Shown piece after piece: positions 35,306 to 45,809 of a stretch of DNA of 64,000 bases. The notes beneath the pieces were generated by a model, which did not search any database, had not been told where the DNA came from, and saw nothing but the letters and a program-made list of their open reading frames with translations. Source of the stretch: Novosphingobium sp. 28-62-57 (lineage in GTDB: Bacteria > Pseudomonadota > Alphaproteobacteria > Sphingomonadales > Sphingomonadaceae). Location of the stretch: positions 1 through 64,000 of the forward strand of contig NCGO01000015.1 in the NCBI GenBank assembly GCA_002256985.1, in the 5' to 3' direction. The number at the start of each line of letters is the position of its first letter. Positions within the stretch are counted from its first letter, which is position 1. The translations under genes and the position numbers were made by a program.

Positions 35306-36013
35306 TCAGCGCGGTTCCGGGCCGGCGATGAACCCGGCGATACCTGCCAGATTTTCGCCCATCCACTGGACCGGCGGCCCGATCAGCCGGTCGACCAGCC
35401 GCAGTTCAGGCATAAAGTACGGCAAGATCACGAGAAATCCGAACACGATGATCAGCCCGAATGGCTCCAGCCGGGCATATCCGCGCGCGAGCGGTGCGGG
35501 AAGAATGCCCATCACGATGCGCGATCCATCGAAGGGCGGGATCGGCAGCAGATTGAACGCGCCCAGAAAAAGGTTCACGATCAGGAAGTTGCGCAGGTTA
35601 TCTGCCAGAAACATCACGCCCAGCCCCGGCTCTGGCGCATAGTCGGTCGCCCGTACCAACAACCCCAGCGCCACGGCAGAAAATGCAGCCAAAACAAAGT
35701 TCACGCCCGGGCCGGCCGCTGCCACCGCCACCATCCCCCAGCGCGGATTGCGCAGGCGCGCAAAGTCCACTGGAACCGGCTTGGCCCAACCGAACACCGG
35801 CGCGCCTGACAGCTTGAGCAGGCCGGGAAGAATGATCGTTCCGAACGGATCGACATGGCGCAAGGGGTTGAGACTCAAGCGGTTCTGCTCTGCCGCCGTG
35901 GGATCACCCAGCGCCCGCGCGACCCAGCCGTGCGCCACTTCATGGAACACGATGGCCAAAATCATCGGGATGGCAATGGTCGCGATTTGCCAGACTATGC
36001 CTTCAGGATTCAT
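35306..36013 (-). CDS. Site-2 protease family (M50) membrane metalloprotease
   Basis: A 235-residue membrane protein with the zinc motif HEVAH (His24, Glu25, His28) in helix 1 and the second motif NLLPIPPFDGSR (about residues 155-166), where Asp is the third zinc ligand. About six helices. It lacks a PDZ domain, so it belongs to the short branch found beside truB or translation genes in many bacteria. Substrate unknown. Its ATG overlaps the stop of the GNAT gene by four bases. Confidence 0.92.
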   Translation of the reverse strand: MNPEGIVWQIATIAIPMILAIVFHEVAHGWVARALGDPTAAEQNRLSLNPLRHVDPFGTIILPGLLKLSGAPVFGWAKPVPVDFARLRNPRWGMVAVAAAGPGVNFVLAAFSAVALGLLVRATDYAPEPGLGVMFLADNLRNFLIVNLFLGAFNLLPIPPFDGSRIVMGILPAPLARGYARLEPFGLIIVFGFLVILPYFMPELRLVDRLIGPPVQWMGENLAGIAGFIAGPEPR

Positions 36014-36564
36014 GAGTTTGTGCTCATCCAGTCATCGCGCAGGATGGAGAACATCACCGTATCGCGCACTCGCCCGGTCCATGTGCGCCGCTCGCGCCGC
36101 ATCACGCCTTCCTGCACCCCGCCAATCTTGCGCACCGCCGCCTGGCTGCGCGTGTTCATCACATCGACCTTGAAGCACACGCGTTCGATCCCGGTGGCAA
36201 AAGCATGGTTTAACATCAATCGCTTGAGCCGCCGGTTAAAGCCAGTGCCACGCATCGAGGGCACGATGTAGGAATTGCCGATCTCCACCGACCACCCCGG
36301 CGCGCCATGTTCGATCCATGCCGTCATGCCGACCAGCGTCTCGCCCGCAAAGACCGCATAAGGGCGGCGCTGCGGGGCGCTGCGCAGCAGGCTGTCAAAC
36401 TGCGGATCAAACGCCTCTTCCCAATAGCTGAACGGGTAAAGCTGCCAGATTTCAGCATCTTGTGCACAAGCCGCGCGCAGCCCCTCGCGGTGATCCTCGC
36501 TCAGCAGTTCCAACCGCAGATCACTATCGGCTAGCGGCACATAAAGACCATCATCGGACATCAT
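36010..36564 (-). CDS. GNAT acetyltransferase, RimJ/RimL-like
   Basis: A 184-residue protein from ATG 36564, which overlaps the tdk stop (ATGATG, stop TGA). Features: LELLSEDHREGLRAACA (N-terminal helices), FAGETLVGMTAWIE, the beta4-beta5 core VEIGNSYIVPSMRGTGFNRRLKRLMLNHAF with the acetyl-CoA loop MRGTGFN, and RVCFKVDVMNTRSQAAVRKIGGVQEG. Members acetylate ribosomal proteins or small amines; the target is not known. Confidence 0.88.
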   Translation of the reverse strand: MMSDDGLYVPLADSDLRLELLSEDHREGLRAACAQDAEIWQLYPFSYWEEAFDPQFDSLLRSAPQRRPYAVFAGETLVGMTAWIEHGAPGWSVEIGNSYIVPSMRGTGFNRRLKRLMLNHAFATGIERVCFKVDVMNTRSQAAVRKIGGVQEGVMRRERRTWTGRVRDTVMFSILRDDWMSTNS

Positions 36565-37148
36565 GCCATCGCCTCCGAAAAGTGTTTGCGGCATAGCGCA
36601 ACATAGCGATCATTCCCGCCGATTTCCGTCTGCTGGCCCGCTTTTACCGCCGCGCCGCTTTGATCCACGCGCAAGTTCATGGTCGCCTTGCGGCCGCAGT
36701 GACATACGGCTTTGAGTTCCACCAGTGAATCCGCAATGCCCAGCAGCGCTGCTGCCCCTTCGAACAATTCACCTTGAAAGTCGGTTCTAAGCCCATAGCA
36801 TAGAACGGGAATTCCGGCCTCATCGGCAATCTTCGCCAACTGCCACACCTGATCACGGGTCAGGAACTGCGCCTCGTCCACCAGCACGCAGGACAGGGGC
36901 TGTACCGCATGGACATCTTTTACCCGCGACCACAGATCCGTAGTTGGATCAAACCGTTGGGCTTGGGCATGAAGGCCAATGCGGCTTTCGATGGCGAAAT
37001 CGTCACCCTTGGCGCCACCGCGATCATCGATGGCGGCGGTCCACAGCATCGTGGCCATGCCGCGCTCACGGTAATTGAAGTCCGCCTGCAGCAGGTTCGT
37101 CGATTTGCCGGCGTTCATGCTGGCATAATAGAAATAGAGCTTGGCCAT
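36561..37148 (-). CDS. tdk: Thymidine kinase
   Basis: A 195-residue type II thymidine kinase from ATG 37148. P-loop YASMNAGKSTNLL (residues 8-20), Walker B VLVDEAQFLT, lid and zinc cysteines (CHCGRKATMNLR and a later Cys in ALCRKHF), with the thymidine-binding YVALC. It phosphorylates thymidine for salvage. It is followed with overlap by the GNAT gene. Confidence 0.96.
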   Translation of the reverse strand: MAKLYFYYASMNAGKSTNLLQADFNYRERGMATMLWTAAIDDRGGAKGDDFAIESRIGLHAQAQRFDPTTDLWSRVKDVHAVQPLSCVLVDEAQFLTRDQVWQLAKIADEAGIPVLCYGLRTDFQGELFEGAAALLGIADSLVELKAVCHCGRKATMNLRVDQSGAAVKAGQQTEIGGNDRYVALCRKHFSEAMA

Positions 37149-37222
37149 CACTGACACGCCATAATCGCGGCGCTCCCGAATGCCAGAGGGAACCGGCGAT
37201 TATTCGATAAGGAACACAGGAT

Positions 37223-37831
37223 GTGCGCATGATCGGGTTGAGCTTGCAGTCCAGATGCCTCGCTATGGCGGCCATGTTGGGGCTTGCAGCGCCCTCGGCA
37301 GCGCAAGTCAGCCCATCCGGGTCCGTGCTGCGCTATCGGATTGATGCGCTGAAGAGCAATGTGAAAGCCCGAGTGGGCTTTTTCGGCATCGCCAGCAAAA
37401 CCGCGCGTTTTCCAAAGGTGAACGGAGGGATAGACCTGCAGCCCTCGCGGCTCGACACGATCCGGTTGGACGTGACGCTTGACACGACCGCCCTCGAAGC
37501 AGGCGATGAAGTGACGCTCAAGCGCCTGAAAAGCGAAAACTTCTTTGATGTCGAACGGCACCCGACGGTGCGCTTCCTTGGCCGCCGCATGACCATGACC
37601 GGGCCGGTGACAGCCACTATCGACGGTGATCTGACCGCGCGCGGCGTGACCCGCCCGGTTACGCTGGCGGTAAGCTTCGCCAATCCGCCCGCCAAAGCCA
37701 CCGGCCGCGAACCAATCCGCCTGAGCGCGCAAACGAAGATCGACCGCACCGATTTCGGCATGGATGCTTATCGGCTGATCGTGGCCAAGACCGTGACAAT
37801 CACCATCAATGCGCAAATGGTACCGAACTAA
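37223..37831 (+). CDS. YceI family lipid-binding protein
   Basis: A 202-residue exported protein: signal to about residue 28 (APSAAQ), then the YceI beta-barrel with YRIDALKSNVKARVGFFG, FFDVERHPTVRF and the ending DFGMDAYRLIVAKTVTITINA. YceI barrels bind isoprenoid or amphiphilic molecules in the periplasm; the ligand is unknown. It is the only plus-strand gene in this block, convergent with rbfA with a three-base gap. Confidence 0.92.
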   Translation: MRMIGLSLQSRCLAMAAMLGLAAPSAAQVSPSGSVLRYRIDALKSNVKARVGFFGIASKTARFPKVNGGIDLQPSRLDTIRLDVTLDTTALEAGDEVTLKRLKSENFFDVERHPTVRFLGRRMTMTGPVTATIDGDLTARGVTRPVTLAVSFANPPAKATGREPIRLSAQTKIDRTDFGMDAYRLIVAKTVTITINAQMVPN

Positions 37832-37834
37832 GCG

Positions 37835-38248
37835 TCAACCCTCGTCGCTGCCAGCTTCATCGAGATCGCGCTGAACCTTGGGGTCGCGCAGCAGGCTTTC
37901 GATCTTGCTGGCCACGTCAAAGCTTTCATCAGCCAGGAATTTCAGCTTTGGCGCATACTTCAGCCGCAGCCGCTGCGCCACTTCTCGCTGAAAGAACGCG
38001 GTATTGGTGCGCAAAGCCTTGAGGACCACGTCTTCGTCCTGCGCCAAAAGCGGCTTCATAAAAACCGTGGCGTGGCGCAGATCGGGCGACATGCGCACTT
38101 CTGTGACCGACATGGTATGCGCGGTCAGCACTTCGTCGTGCACTTCCTGCCGCGTCAGCAGTTCGGACAGGATATGGCGCACCTGTTCGCCCACTTTGAG
38201 CAGGCGGACGGAGCGGTTTTCAGGGGTGGTCTGCTTGGCCAAATTCAA
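37835..38248 (-). CDS. rbfA: Ribosome-binding factor A
   Basis: A 137-residue RbfA with [19 protein letters not shown] at the N-terminus, the KH-like core [17 protein letters not shown] and an acidic tail. It assists 16S rRNA maturation in 30S assembly. The start is a TTG (38248) overlapping the DUF1697 stop (TTGA); no in-frame ATG or GTG precedes the conserved part, and AAAGATGAG lies just before. It is the distal gene of the rimP-nusA-infB cluster, separated from infB by the toxin-antitoxin pair and DUF1697. Confidence 0.94.
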   Translation of the reverse strand: MNLAKQTTPENRSVRLLKVGEQVRHILSELLTRQEVHDEVLTAHTMSVTEVRMSPDLRHATVFMKPLLAQDEDVVLKALRTNTAFFQREVAQRLRLKYAPKLKFLADESFDVASKIESLLRDPKVQRDLDEAGSDEG

Positions 38249-38781
38249 CTCATCTTTGCAAGAATACGGGCGAGTGAGCGCACATTGCGCGCGGTGCCCC
38301 GGCAGCCAAGGCGGCGTTCGATGAAGGCCCCGGTCAGCTTGCTTTCGGCCACACCGTTTGCGAAATCGATATAGATGCTGCGGTCACCGATAGCGAGTTT
38401 TTCCATGCCCCGCATCGCCTGATCCGCCGCGAGCTTGTCAAACGCGGCTTGGTCGGGCTGGCGTTCGAGGAACAGCGTGTGGACCAAATTGTCCTTGCCG
38501 ATGCCGGTGAAGGGATTACCCTCCACGGCTTCAGCAATGGCCGCGCGATCACGCACCGCGACGAAGCTGTTGATCTCGAACCGGTCGAGCATCACGTGGG
38601 CGAAGAGGTCTTCGAGGCCATCCAATGGGCGGTCATCATAGTCGAACAGCAGGTTGCCGCTGGCGACAACAGTTTCGATGCCGGTCAGCCCTTCCCGCTC
38701 AAACGCATAGCGCATGTCCGCCATCGTCAGGCGATTTCCGCCGACGTTGATGGAACCGAACAGGGCGACGTAGCGGGTCAT
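38245..38781 (-). CDS. DUF1697 family protein
   Basis: A 178-residue protein from ATG 38781, sharing one base with the antitoxin stop (TGATG). The family signature [21 protein letters not shown] (residues 3-23) is clear, followed by [10 protein letters not shown] and the C-terminal [12 protein letters not shown]. The family function is unknown; it is soluble with two ferredoxin-like halves. Translationally coupled to both neighbours. Confidence 0.88.
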   Translation of the reverse strand: MTRYVALFGSINVGGNRLTMADMRYAFEREGLTGIETVVASGNLLFDYDDRPLDGLEDLFAHVMLDRFEINSFVAVRDRAAIAEAVEGNPFTGIGKDNLVHTLFLERQPDQAAFDKLAADQAMRGMEKLAIGDRSIYIDFANGVAESKLTGAFIERRLGCRGTARNVRSLARILAKMS

Positions 38782-39155
38782 CAATCGAGCGGCAGAATGT
38801 CATCGACGGTGACTTTGAGAACATCGGCCAGCGCCCGCCATGTGGCTGGGCGACCAAACGATTTTCCGTTTTCCAGCAAGGACACGCTCGCCTTGTTCAC
38901 CCCCGCCTCCTCGGCAAGGCGCGACACTGTATACCCGCGATATTCACGCCAGACGCGCAGCGCATTCTCTCCATCAATCAGACGATTGACCATATCGGAA
39001 GGAAGATATTCCTCGCCTTCCTGCCTGCGCTTTTCTGCAGCAGCGGCAGCTACAATGTCAGCCTGATCCTCAGCCGCATCAACCAGTTCGCGATATTCTT
39101 CGAGCGGAAGAACAGCAAGCTTTCGCCCATCAATCTCGATCAACTGCATGGTCAT
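38781..39155 (-). CDS. XRE-type helix-turn-helix antitoxin
   Basis: A 124-residue protein (an ATG at 39149 is also possible). N-terminal half: a short beta/helix element that may wrap the toxin (IDGRKLAVLPLEEYRELVDA). C-terminal half: Cro/C1 helix-turn-helix (LAEEAGVNKASVSLLENGK, about residues 80-98). This layout, with the toxin gene first, is HigBA/RelBE-like. It starts three bases after the toxin stop, with GAGGA in front. It should neutralise the toxin and bind the palindrome at 39406-39434. Confidence 0.86.
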   Translation of the reverse strand: MTMQLIEIDGRKLAVLPLEEYRELVDAAEDQADIVAAAAAEKRRQEGEEYLPSDMVNRLIDGENALRVWREYRGYTVSRLAEEAGVNKASVSLLENGKSFGRPATWRALADVLKVTVDDILPLD

Positions 39156-39158
39156 GGC

Positions 39159-39404
39159 CTAGTCCTCGTATGCCGATCCGCGAGGCAACACGTCGTCAAT
39201 TTCCAGAACACCGTCGCCAAACCGGAACAGAACCCGCCAGTTCTGCACACGCAAGCGATAGTCCTCACGACCCGACAATTTCTTCACATTAGCACTCAAA
39301 GCCGAGGGGTCTTGCGATAGCTGTTCGATCTTTTCGCGGATCAGCACACGCTTGTCACAGCGCCGAAGGGCCTTTGTCGCTGTCAATGAATAGCGAATCT
39401 GCAC
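39159..39404 (-). CDS. RelE/ParE superfamily toxin
   Basis: An 81-residue basic protein starting at GTG 39404. It shows the RelE fold order: helices with LTATKALRRCDKRVLIREKIEQL, then beta strands VKKLSGREDYRLRVQNWRVLFRF and the acidic end DDVLPRGSAYED. The catalytic-type Arg/Lys set (R52, R54, R58 region) is in place, so an mRNA interferase or gyrase-type toxin is possible. A 12-bp palindrome is directly upstream and covers the ribosome-site position. Confidence 0.86.
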   Translation of the reverse strand: MQIRYSLTATKALRRCDKRVLIREKIEQLSQDPSALSANVKKLSGREDYRLRVQNWRVLFRFGDGVLEIDDVLPRGSAYED

Positions 39405-39405
39405 G

Positions 39406-39434
39406 CCCAGTGTTTAGAATACCTAAACACTGGG
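39406..39434. promoter_or_regulatory. Perfect 12-bp inverted repeat before the toxin gene
   Basis: CCCAGTGTTTAG-AATAC-CTAAACACTGGG is a perfect inverted repeat ending one base from the toxin GTG. It is a good operator for the antitoxin. In the RNA it would fold into a hairpin that hides the toxin ribosome site when transcription runs through from infB. No T-run follows, so it is not a typical terminator for infB. Confidence 0.75.
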
Positions 39435-39458
39435 TGCAAGACCATCAAATGCTGCTGA

Positions 39459-42067
<2,609 letters not shown>

Positions 42068-42071
<4 letters not shown>

Positions 42072-42829
42072 TCGCCCTTCGTATCACTATCGTCGTCCGC
42101 ACCTTCGCCCATCAGGGGCTCGGCAGCGTCAATTTCGGTTTCGGTTTCGTGCCCGAGAAAGTGCATCAGGCGCTGCAGCGGCGCTGCGACTCGTGCGGTC
42201 GCGGCGGGATCGGTCAGCGCGAGGTGAACGACGTTATCGCGGCCCAATGCCACAGACAGCGTCGCCCGGTCCAGCGGCAAGATGATGCCTTTCTTGCCAG
42301 TACCTTCGGCCCCTTCGCCCACACGCCAGGCTTGTGCCAGCTTGTTCGGACCGTCGGTGCCTGCATCGTTGGCATGGCCAAGGAACGTGACCGCCCCGGA
42401 CCGTGCGCCTTGCGCAATCTTTTCGGTGCCAAGCAGCATATTGCCTGCACGCAGTTCGATGCCAAGGCGATCGGTCAGCATGCGGCGCAGGGCCTGTTCG
42501 ATGCGGTCGGGCAGATCAGCCGGAATGCTCAGCGGTGCGCCCTTGAACGCGCGCGCCAAGGCTCCCTTAAGTTTGCCATTGGTGATCGCAATTTCAAGGG
42601 CTTGGCGGTTCACGCCAATCCATGCACCGCGCCCGGGGGCACGCGCCATCACATCGGGCAAGACATCACCATCGGGCGAGATGGCAAGACGCAGCAAATC
42701 GCCGCGCGCATCATGGCGCCCGGTCAACACGCATTTGCGCTCTGGCTGGGCCCCCTCTTTCGAGGGAGCACCCGCCGCCGCTTTGCCAGCGATGTCGGAG
42801 CTTAGCGGCTCATTGTGAGGATTCCGCAT
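42068..42829 (-). CDS. YlxR/L7Ae two-domain RNA-binding protein
   Basis: A 253-residue protein from ATG 42829, preceded by GAGGAGG and overlapping the nusA end by 20 bases. N-terminal YlxR domain (DUF448): RKCVLTGRHDARGDLLRLA and RAPGRGAWIGVNRQALE. The C-terminal part resembles an L7Ae-like fold (IEQALRRMLTDRLG, AGNMLLGTEKIAQGARSGAVTFL). An acidic tail ends it. Found between nusA and infB in alphaproteobacteria; the YlxR domain binds RNA and has been linked to transcription or RNase P control. Confidence 0.9.
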
Positions 42830-44459
42830 GGGCGGCCTCCTCGGAACTTGGCTCAACTGCTGGTTCGTCTTCGAACCAGTGCGCGCGCGCGGCCATGATG
42901 ATTTCGTTGCCCTGCTCTTCGTTCAGGCCGAATTCGCCCAGCACGCCGCCCTTGTCTTCGGTCCGCTCAGACCGCTGCTCGCTCTTCTCACGCGGGCCCT
43001 TGTCGTTGCGGCGGCGCTGTTCGACGCGCTTCTTGGCGATCAGTTCGTCGGTGGCCAGATCGGCCAGATCGTCGAGCGTCTTGATCCCGGCCTTGCCGAG
43101 CACGACCAGCATGGCTTCGGTCAGGTGCGGAAGTTCGGCCAGTGCATCCTCGACGCCAAGGCCACGGCGCTGTTCACGCAGGGCTTCTTCGCGGCGTTCG
43201 ATAGCTTCGAGTGCCCGGCTCTGCAGCTCTTCGCCCAGTTCCTCGTCAAAGCCTTCGATCGCGGCGATTTCGGCCAGATCGATGTAAGCGACTTCTTCCA
43301 GCTCGGTAAAGCCTTCGGCCACCAGCAGCTGCGAGAGGGTTTCGTCGACGTCGAGTTCTTCTTCGAACATCTTCGACCGTTCGGCGAATTCCTTCTGGCG
43401 CTTTTCCGAAGCCTCCGCCTCGGTCATGATGTCGATGGCCGAACCGGTCAGCGACGAAGCCAGACGCACGTTCTGTCCACGGCGACCGATAGCGAGCGAG
43501 AGCTGATCATCGGGCACGACGACTTCGATGCGGCTCTCTTCCTCGTCGATCACCACGCGGCTGACCGTGGCGGGCTGCAGCGCGTTGACCACGAAGGTCG
43601 CGGTGTCTTCGCTCCAGGGGATGATGTCGATCTTTTCGCCCTGCAGTTCCTGCACGACGGCCTGCACGCGGCTGCCCTTCATGCCAACGCAGGCGCCGAC
43701 CGGATCGATGCTGGAATCGCGGCTGATTACGCCGATCTTCGCACGGCTGCCCGGATCGCGGGCGGCAGCCTTGATCTCGATGATGCCATCGTAGATTTCG
43801 GGCACTTCCTGCGCGAACAGCTTCTTCATGAATTCTGGGTGCGCGCGGCTCAGGAAAATCTGGGGCCCGCGGTTCTGACGCTCGACCTTCATGATCCATG
43901 CGCGGACGCGTTCGCCCACGCGCGGGACTTCGCGCGGAATCTGCTGATCGCGGCGGATCACACCTTCGGCGCGGCCGAGGTTGACGATCACGTGGCCGAA
44001 TTCGACCGACTTGATCACGCCGGTGATGACTTCGCCCGCACGGTCCTTGAACTCGTCATACTGACGGTCACGCTCAGCATCGCGGACCTTCTGGAAGATC
44101 ACCTGCTTGGCCGATTGCGCATCGATACGGCCCAGATCAACCGGCGGCAGCGGATCGACGATAAAATCGCCAACAGTCGCGCCGGGCTGCAACTTTTCAG
44201 CGGCCTTCAGATCAACCTGCTTGAAGTAATCTTCGACCACTTCGACCACTTCGACGACGCGCCACAGGCGCAAGTCGCCGGTGCGTGGATCGAGCTTGGC
44301 GCGAATGTCGTTTTCCGCGCCATAGCGATTGCGCGCGGACTTCTGGATCGCTTCTTCCATCGCCTCGATGACGATCGACTTGTCGATCATCTTTTCGGTG
44401 GCAACCGCATTGGCGATTGCGATCAGTTCGGCGCGGTTGGCAGAAATCGTACTGGCCAT
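42810..44459 (-). CDS. nusA: Transcription termination/antitermination factor NusA
   Basis: A 549-residue NusA. The N-terminal RNA polymerase-binding domain is followed by S1 (GEVITGVIKSVEFGHVIVNLGRAEGVI, about 130-160), two KH domains (VGACVGMKGSRVQAVVQELQGEKIDI and QLSLAIGRRGQNVRLAS) and C-terminal helix-hairpin-helix repeats (LLVAEGFTELEEVAYI; MLVVLGKAGIKTLDDLADLA). An acidic, Glu-rich tail of about 90 residues ends it. It starts three bases after the rimP stop. Confidence 0.97.
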   Translation of the reverse strand: MASTISANRAELIAIANAVATEKMIDKSIVIEAMEEAIQKSARNRYGAENDIRAKLDPRTGDLRLWRVVEVVEVVEDYFKQVDLKAAEKLQPGATVGDFIVDPLPPVDLGRIDAQSAKQVIFQKVRDAERDRQYDEFKDRAGEVITGVIKSVEFGHVIVNLGRAEGVIRRDQQIPREVPRVGERVRAWIMKVERQNRGPQIFLSRAHPEFMKKLFAQEVPEIYDGIIEIKAAARDPGSRAKIGVISRDSSIDPVGACVGMKGSRVQAVVQELQGEKIDIIPWSEDTATFVVNALQPATVSRVVIDEEESRIEVVVPDDQLSLAIGRRGQNVRLASSLTGSAIDIMTEAEASEKRQKEFAERSKMFEEELDVDETLSQLLVAEGFTELEEVAYIDLAEIAAIEGFDEELGEELQSRALEAIERREEALREQRRGLGVEDALAELPHLTEAMLVVLGKAGIKTLDDLADLATDELIAKKRVEQRRRNDKGPREKSEQRSERTEDKGGVLGEFGLNEEQGNEIIMAARAHWFEDEPAVEPSSEEAAHAESSQ

Positions 44460-44462
44460 GGC

Positions 44463-45023
44463 TCAGTCTTCCTGTTCTTCGAGAATTTCGTCCGCGCCAC
44501 TGGTGTCGAGCGGGCGGGATGCGGCAATGAGCTTGTCCGTGAGGATAAGCTTGGCGTTGGCAACAAGGGCGAATGGCACGTTATAAACGATGCCGTCGTC
44601 TTCGATGGAAATGACTTCGCCTTTCGGCTCAAACCCCGTCAGGTCACCGCGAAACCGCTTGCGCTCGCCAAACAGCTCGGAAAGTTCGATGCGGGTTTCG
44701 TGGCCGATCCACGCGGCAAAATCCTTAGGCCGCGTCAGCGGACGATCAATGCCCGGCGATGATACTTCAAGGCGATAAGCCTCCTCAATCAGCATCTCAC
44801 CCTGCTCTTCCAGCTCGTCGAACCGGTCAGACACGCGGCGCGAGAGCGCGGCACAGTCTTCGATCACCAACTGGCCGGTATCGGGGCGTTCGGCCATGAT
44901 CTGGAGCGTATGCTCTTCGTCACCGATTTCGCCGCCCTTGAAATAGCGCACGCGCACGAGATCAAAGCCGAGGGCCTTTGCCTCAGGCTCGATAACTTCC
45001 GTGATCCGCGCGATATCCGCCAT
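44463..45023 (-). CDS. rimP: Ribosome maturation factor RimP
   Basis: A 186-residue RimP from ATG 45023, behind TTGGAGA; the open frame to 45206 does not match the family. Markers: GFDLVRVRYFKGG, LEVSSPGIDRPLTRPKDFAAWIG and a C-terminal SH3-like barrel with IVYNVPFALVANAKL. It is needed for 30S assembly. First gene of the rimP-nusA-ylxR-infB operon, which extends to rbfA. Confidence 0.94.
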   Translation of the reverse strand: MADIARITEVIEPEAKALGFDLVRVRYFKGGEIGDEEHTLQIMAERPDTGQLVIEDCAALSRRVSDRFDELEEQGEMLIEEAYRLEVSSPGIDRPLTRPKDFAAWIGHETRIELSELFGERKRFRGDLTGFEPKGEVISIEDDGIVYNVPFALVANAKLILTDKLIAASRPLDTSGADEILEEQED

Positions 45024-45295
45024 GCAATCTCCAAATGGGCCAGCAAGCAAAAGCCGGTCTGCGCCGGTACCTTTTGGCACCAGCCTGACTTTGCTTTCAC
45101 AATGTCTGGATGAGGCGCAATTAGGCAGGTCGGCCCGAAAAAGCAAGCCGCAATCGACGCTGCCTGCAGGACGCAGATTTATGCGCCAGGCTGTTTCCCA
45201 AAACATGGGAGAAAATCCTATTGTTCAGCATTCAGAAAGGTGTGAATTTCGGCGACGGGCAGACGAAACGGCGGGATTTGGCGCTTTGCGCGGTT
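45024..45295. other. Intergenic leader of the rimP operon
   Basis: These 272 bases upstream of rimP hold no open gene with a plausible start. The part near rimP is the operon leader; no promoter boxes could be assigned with confidence. The far end borders the sigma54-like site of the divergent small-protein/pspC operon. Confidence 0.5.
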
Positions 45296-45311
45296 TGGCA
45301 CGGCCCGTGCA
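45296..45311 (+). promoter_or_regulatory. Sigma54-type promoter (-24/-12)
   Basis: TGGCACGGCCCGTGCA fits the sigma54 consensus TGGCAC-N5-TTGCA with the critical GG and GC pairs separated by exactly ten bases; only the first T of TTGCA differs. It lies 57 bases before the ATG of the small exported peptide gene, with transcription expected from about 45322. In E. coli the psp operon is also read from a sigma54 promoter, which strengthens the call since pspC follows here. Confidence 0.75.
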
Positions 45312-45367
45312 AAGCGGTTTGCATGAGCCTGACCGGCTCCGAACATTCAAACAGGAAGACCTAACCC

Positions 45368-45508
45368 ATGACCGAATTCACCAATCGCATTGCCGCCGCC
45401 GCCAGCGCATTTGCCCTCAGCCTTGCGCTTATGGCCGGAACCGTCAGCGTTCCTGCCCATTCCGATACCAACAGTGCAGCGCCTGCTGCCGCTCAGGAGA
45501 TGATTTGA
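45368..45508 (+). CDS. 46-residue exported peptide, co-transcribed with pspC
   Basis: A 46-codon gene with AGGAAG (45352-45357) before its ATG. The product MTEFTNRIAAAASAFALSL... has a hydrophobic core, an AHS-type cleavage point near residue 32 and an Ala/Gln-rich end, so it is probably a signal peptide with a tiny mature part or a membrane micropeptide. Its stop overlaps the pspC start (TGATG), so pspC translation is coupled to it. No family recognised. Its position after the sigma54-like promoter suggests a stress role. Confidence 0.75.
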   Translation: MTEFTNRIAAAASAFALSLALMAGTVSVPAHSDTNSAAPAAAQEMI

Positions 45509-45732
45509 TGTCCCAGCTTCGTTTCGATGATTCGGCCCCCCGCCCACTGGAAACCTCACGCGGTTTCCGCCTCGACAAGGCGCGCGGCAAAGTGATGGGC
45601 GTTTGCGCCGGTATCTCCAGCTACTTTGGCGTCGACGTGACGCTGGTGCGCGTAGCCTTTGCTCTGGCTACGCTGCTTGGCCTCGGTTCGGCCATCATCG
45701 TTTACCTGCTGATCGGCCTGATCGCCGATTAA
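45508..45732 (+). CDS. pspC: PspC-domain protein
   Basis: A 74-residue protein from ATG 45508 with AGGAGA in front. The PspC signature RLDKARGKVMGVCAGISSYFGVDVTLVRV occupies residues 21-49, followed by one membrane helix (AFALATLLGLGSAIIVYLLIGLIA). PspC senses secretin or envelope damage in the phage-shock system. No pspA, pspB or pspF is within the window. Operon: sigma54-like promoter, small peptide, pspC, terminator. Confidence 0.93.
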   Translation: MSQLRFDDSAPRPLETSRGFRLDKARGKVMGVCAGISSYFGVDVTLVRVAFALATLLGLGSAIIVYLLIGLIAD

Positions 45733-45767
45733 GCGCGCAAGGCTCACCCCCCGCCCCGCGCTGCTTG

Positions 45768-45798
45768 GCCCCGCTTCTCCCCATCGGAGAGGCGGGGC
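45768..45798. terminator. Terminator between pspC and the queuosine-precursor transporter gene
   Basis: A 13-bp stem GCCCCGCTTCTCC / GGAGAGGCGGGGC with one G-T pair and a 5-base loop, followed by TTATTG on the plus strand. It lies between convergent genes and can serve both. Confidence 0.85.
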
Positions 45799-45809
45799 TT
45801 ATTGTGAGA

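Noticed and set aside
42828-44762. 644-codon open frame on the plus strand
   Set aside because: Antisense to nusA and rimP, both clear; no protein motifs of its own.
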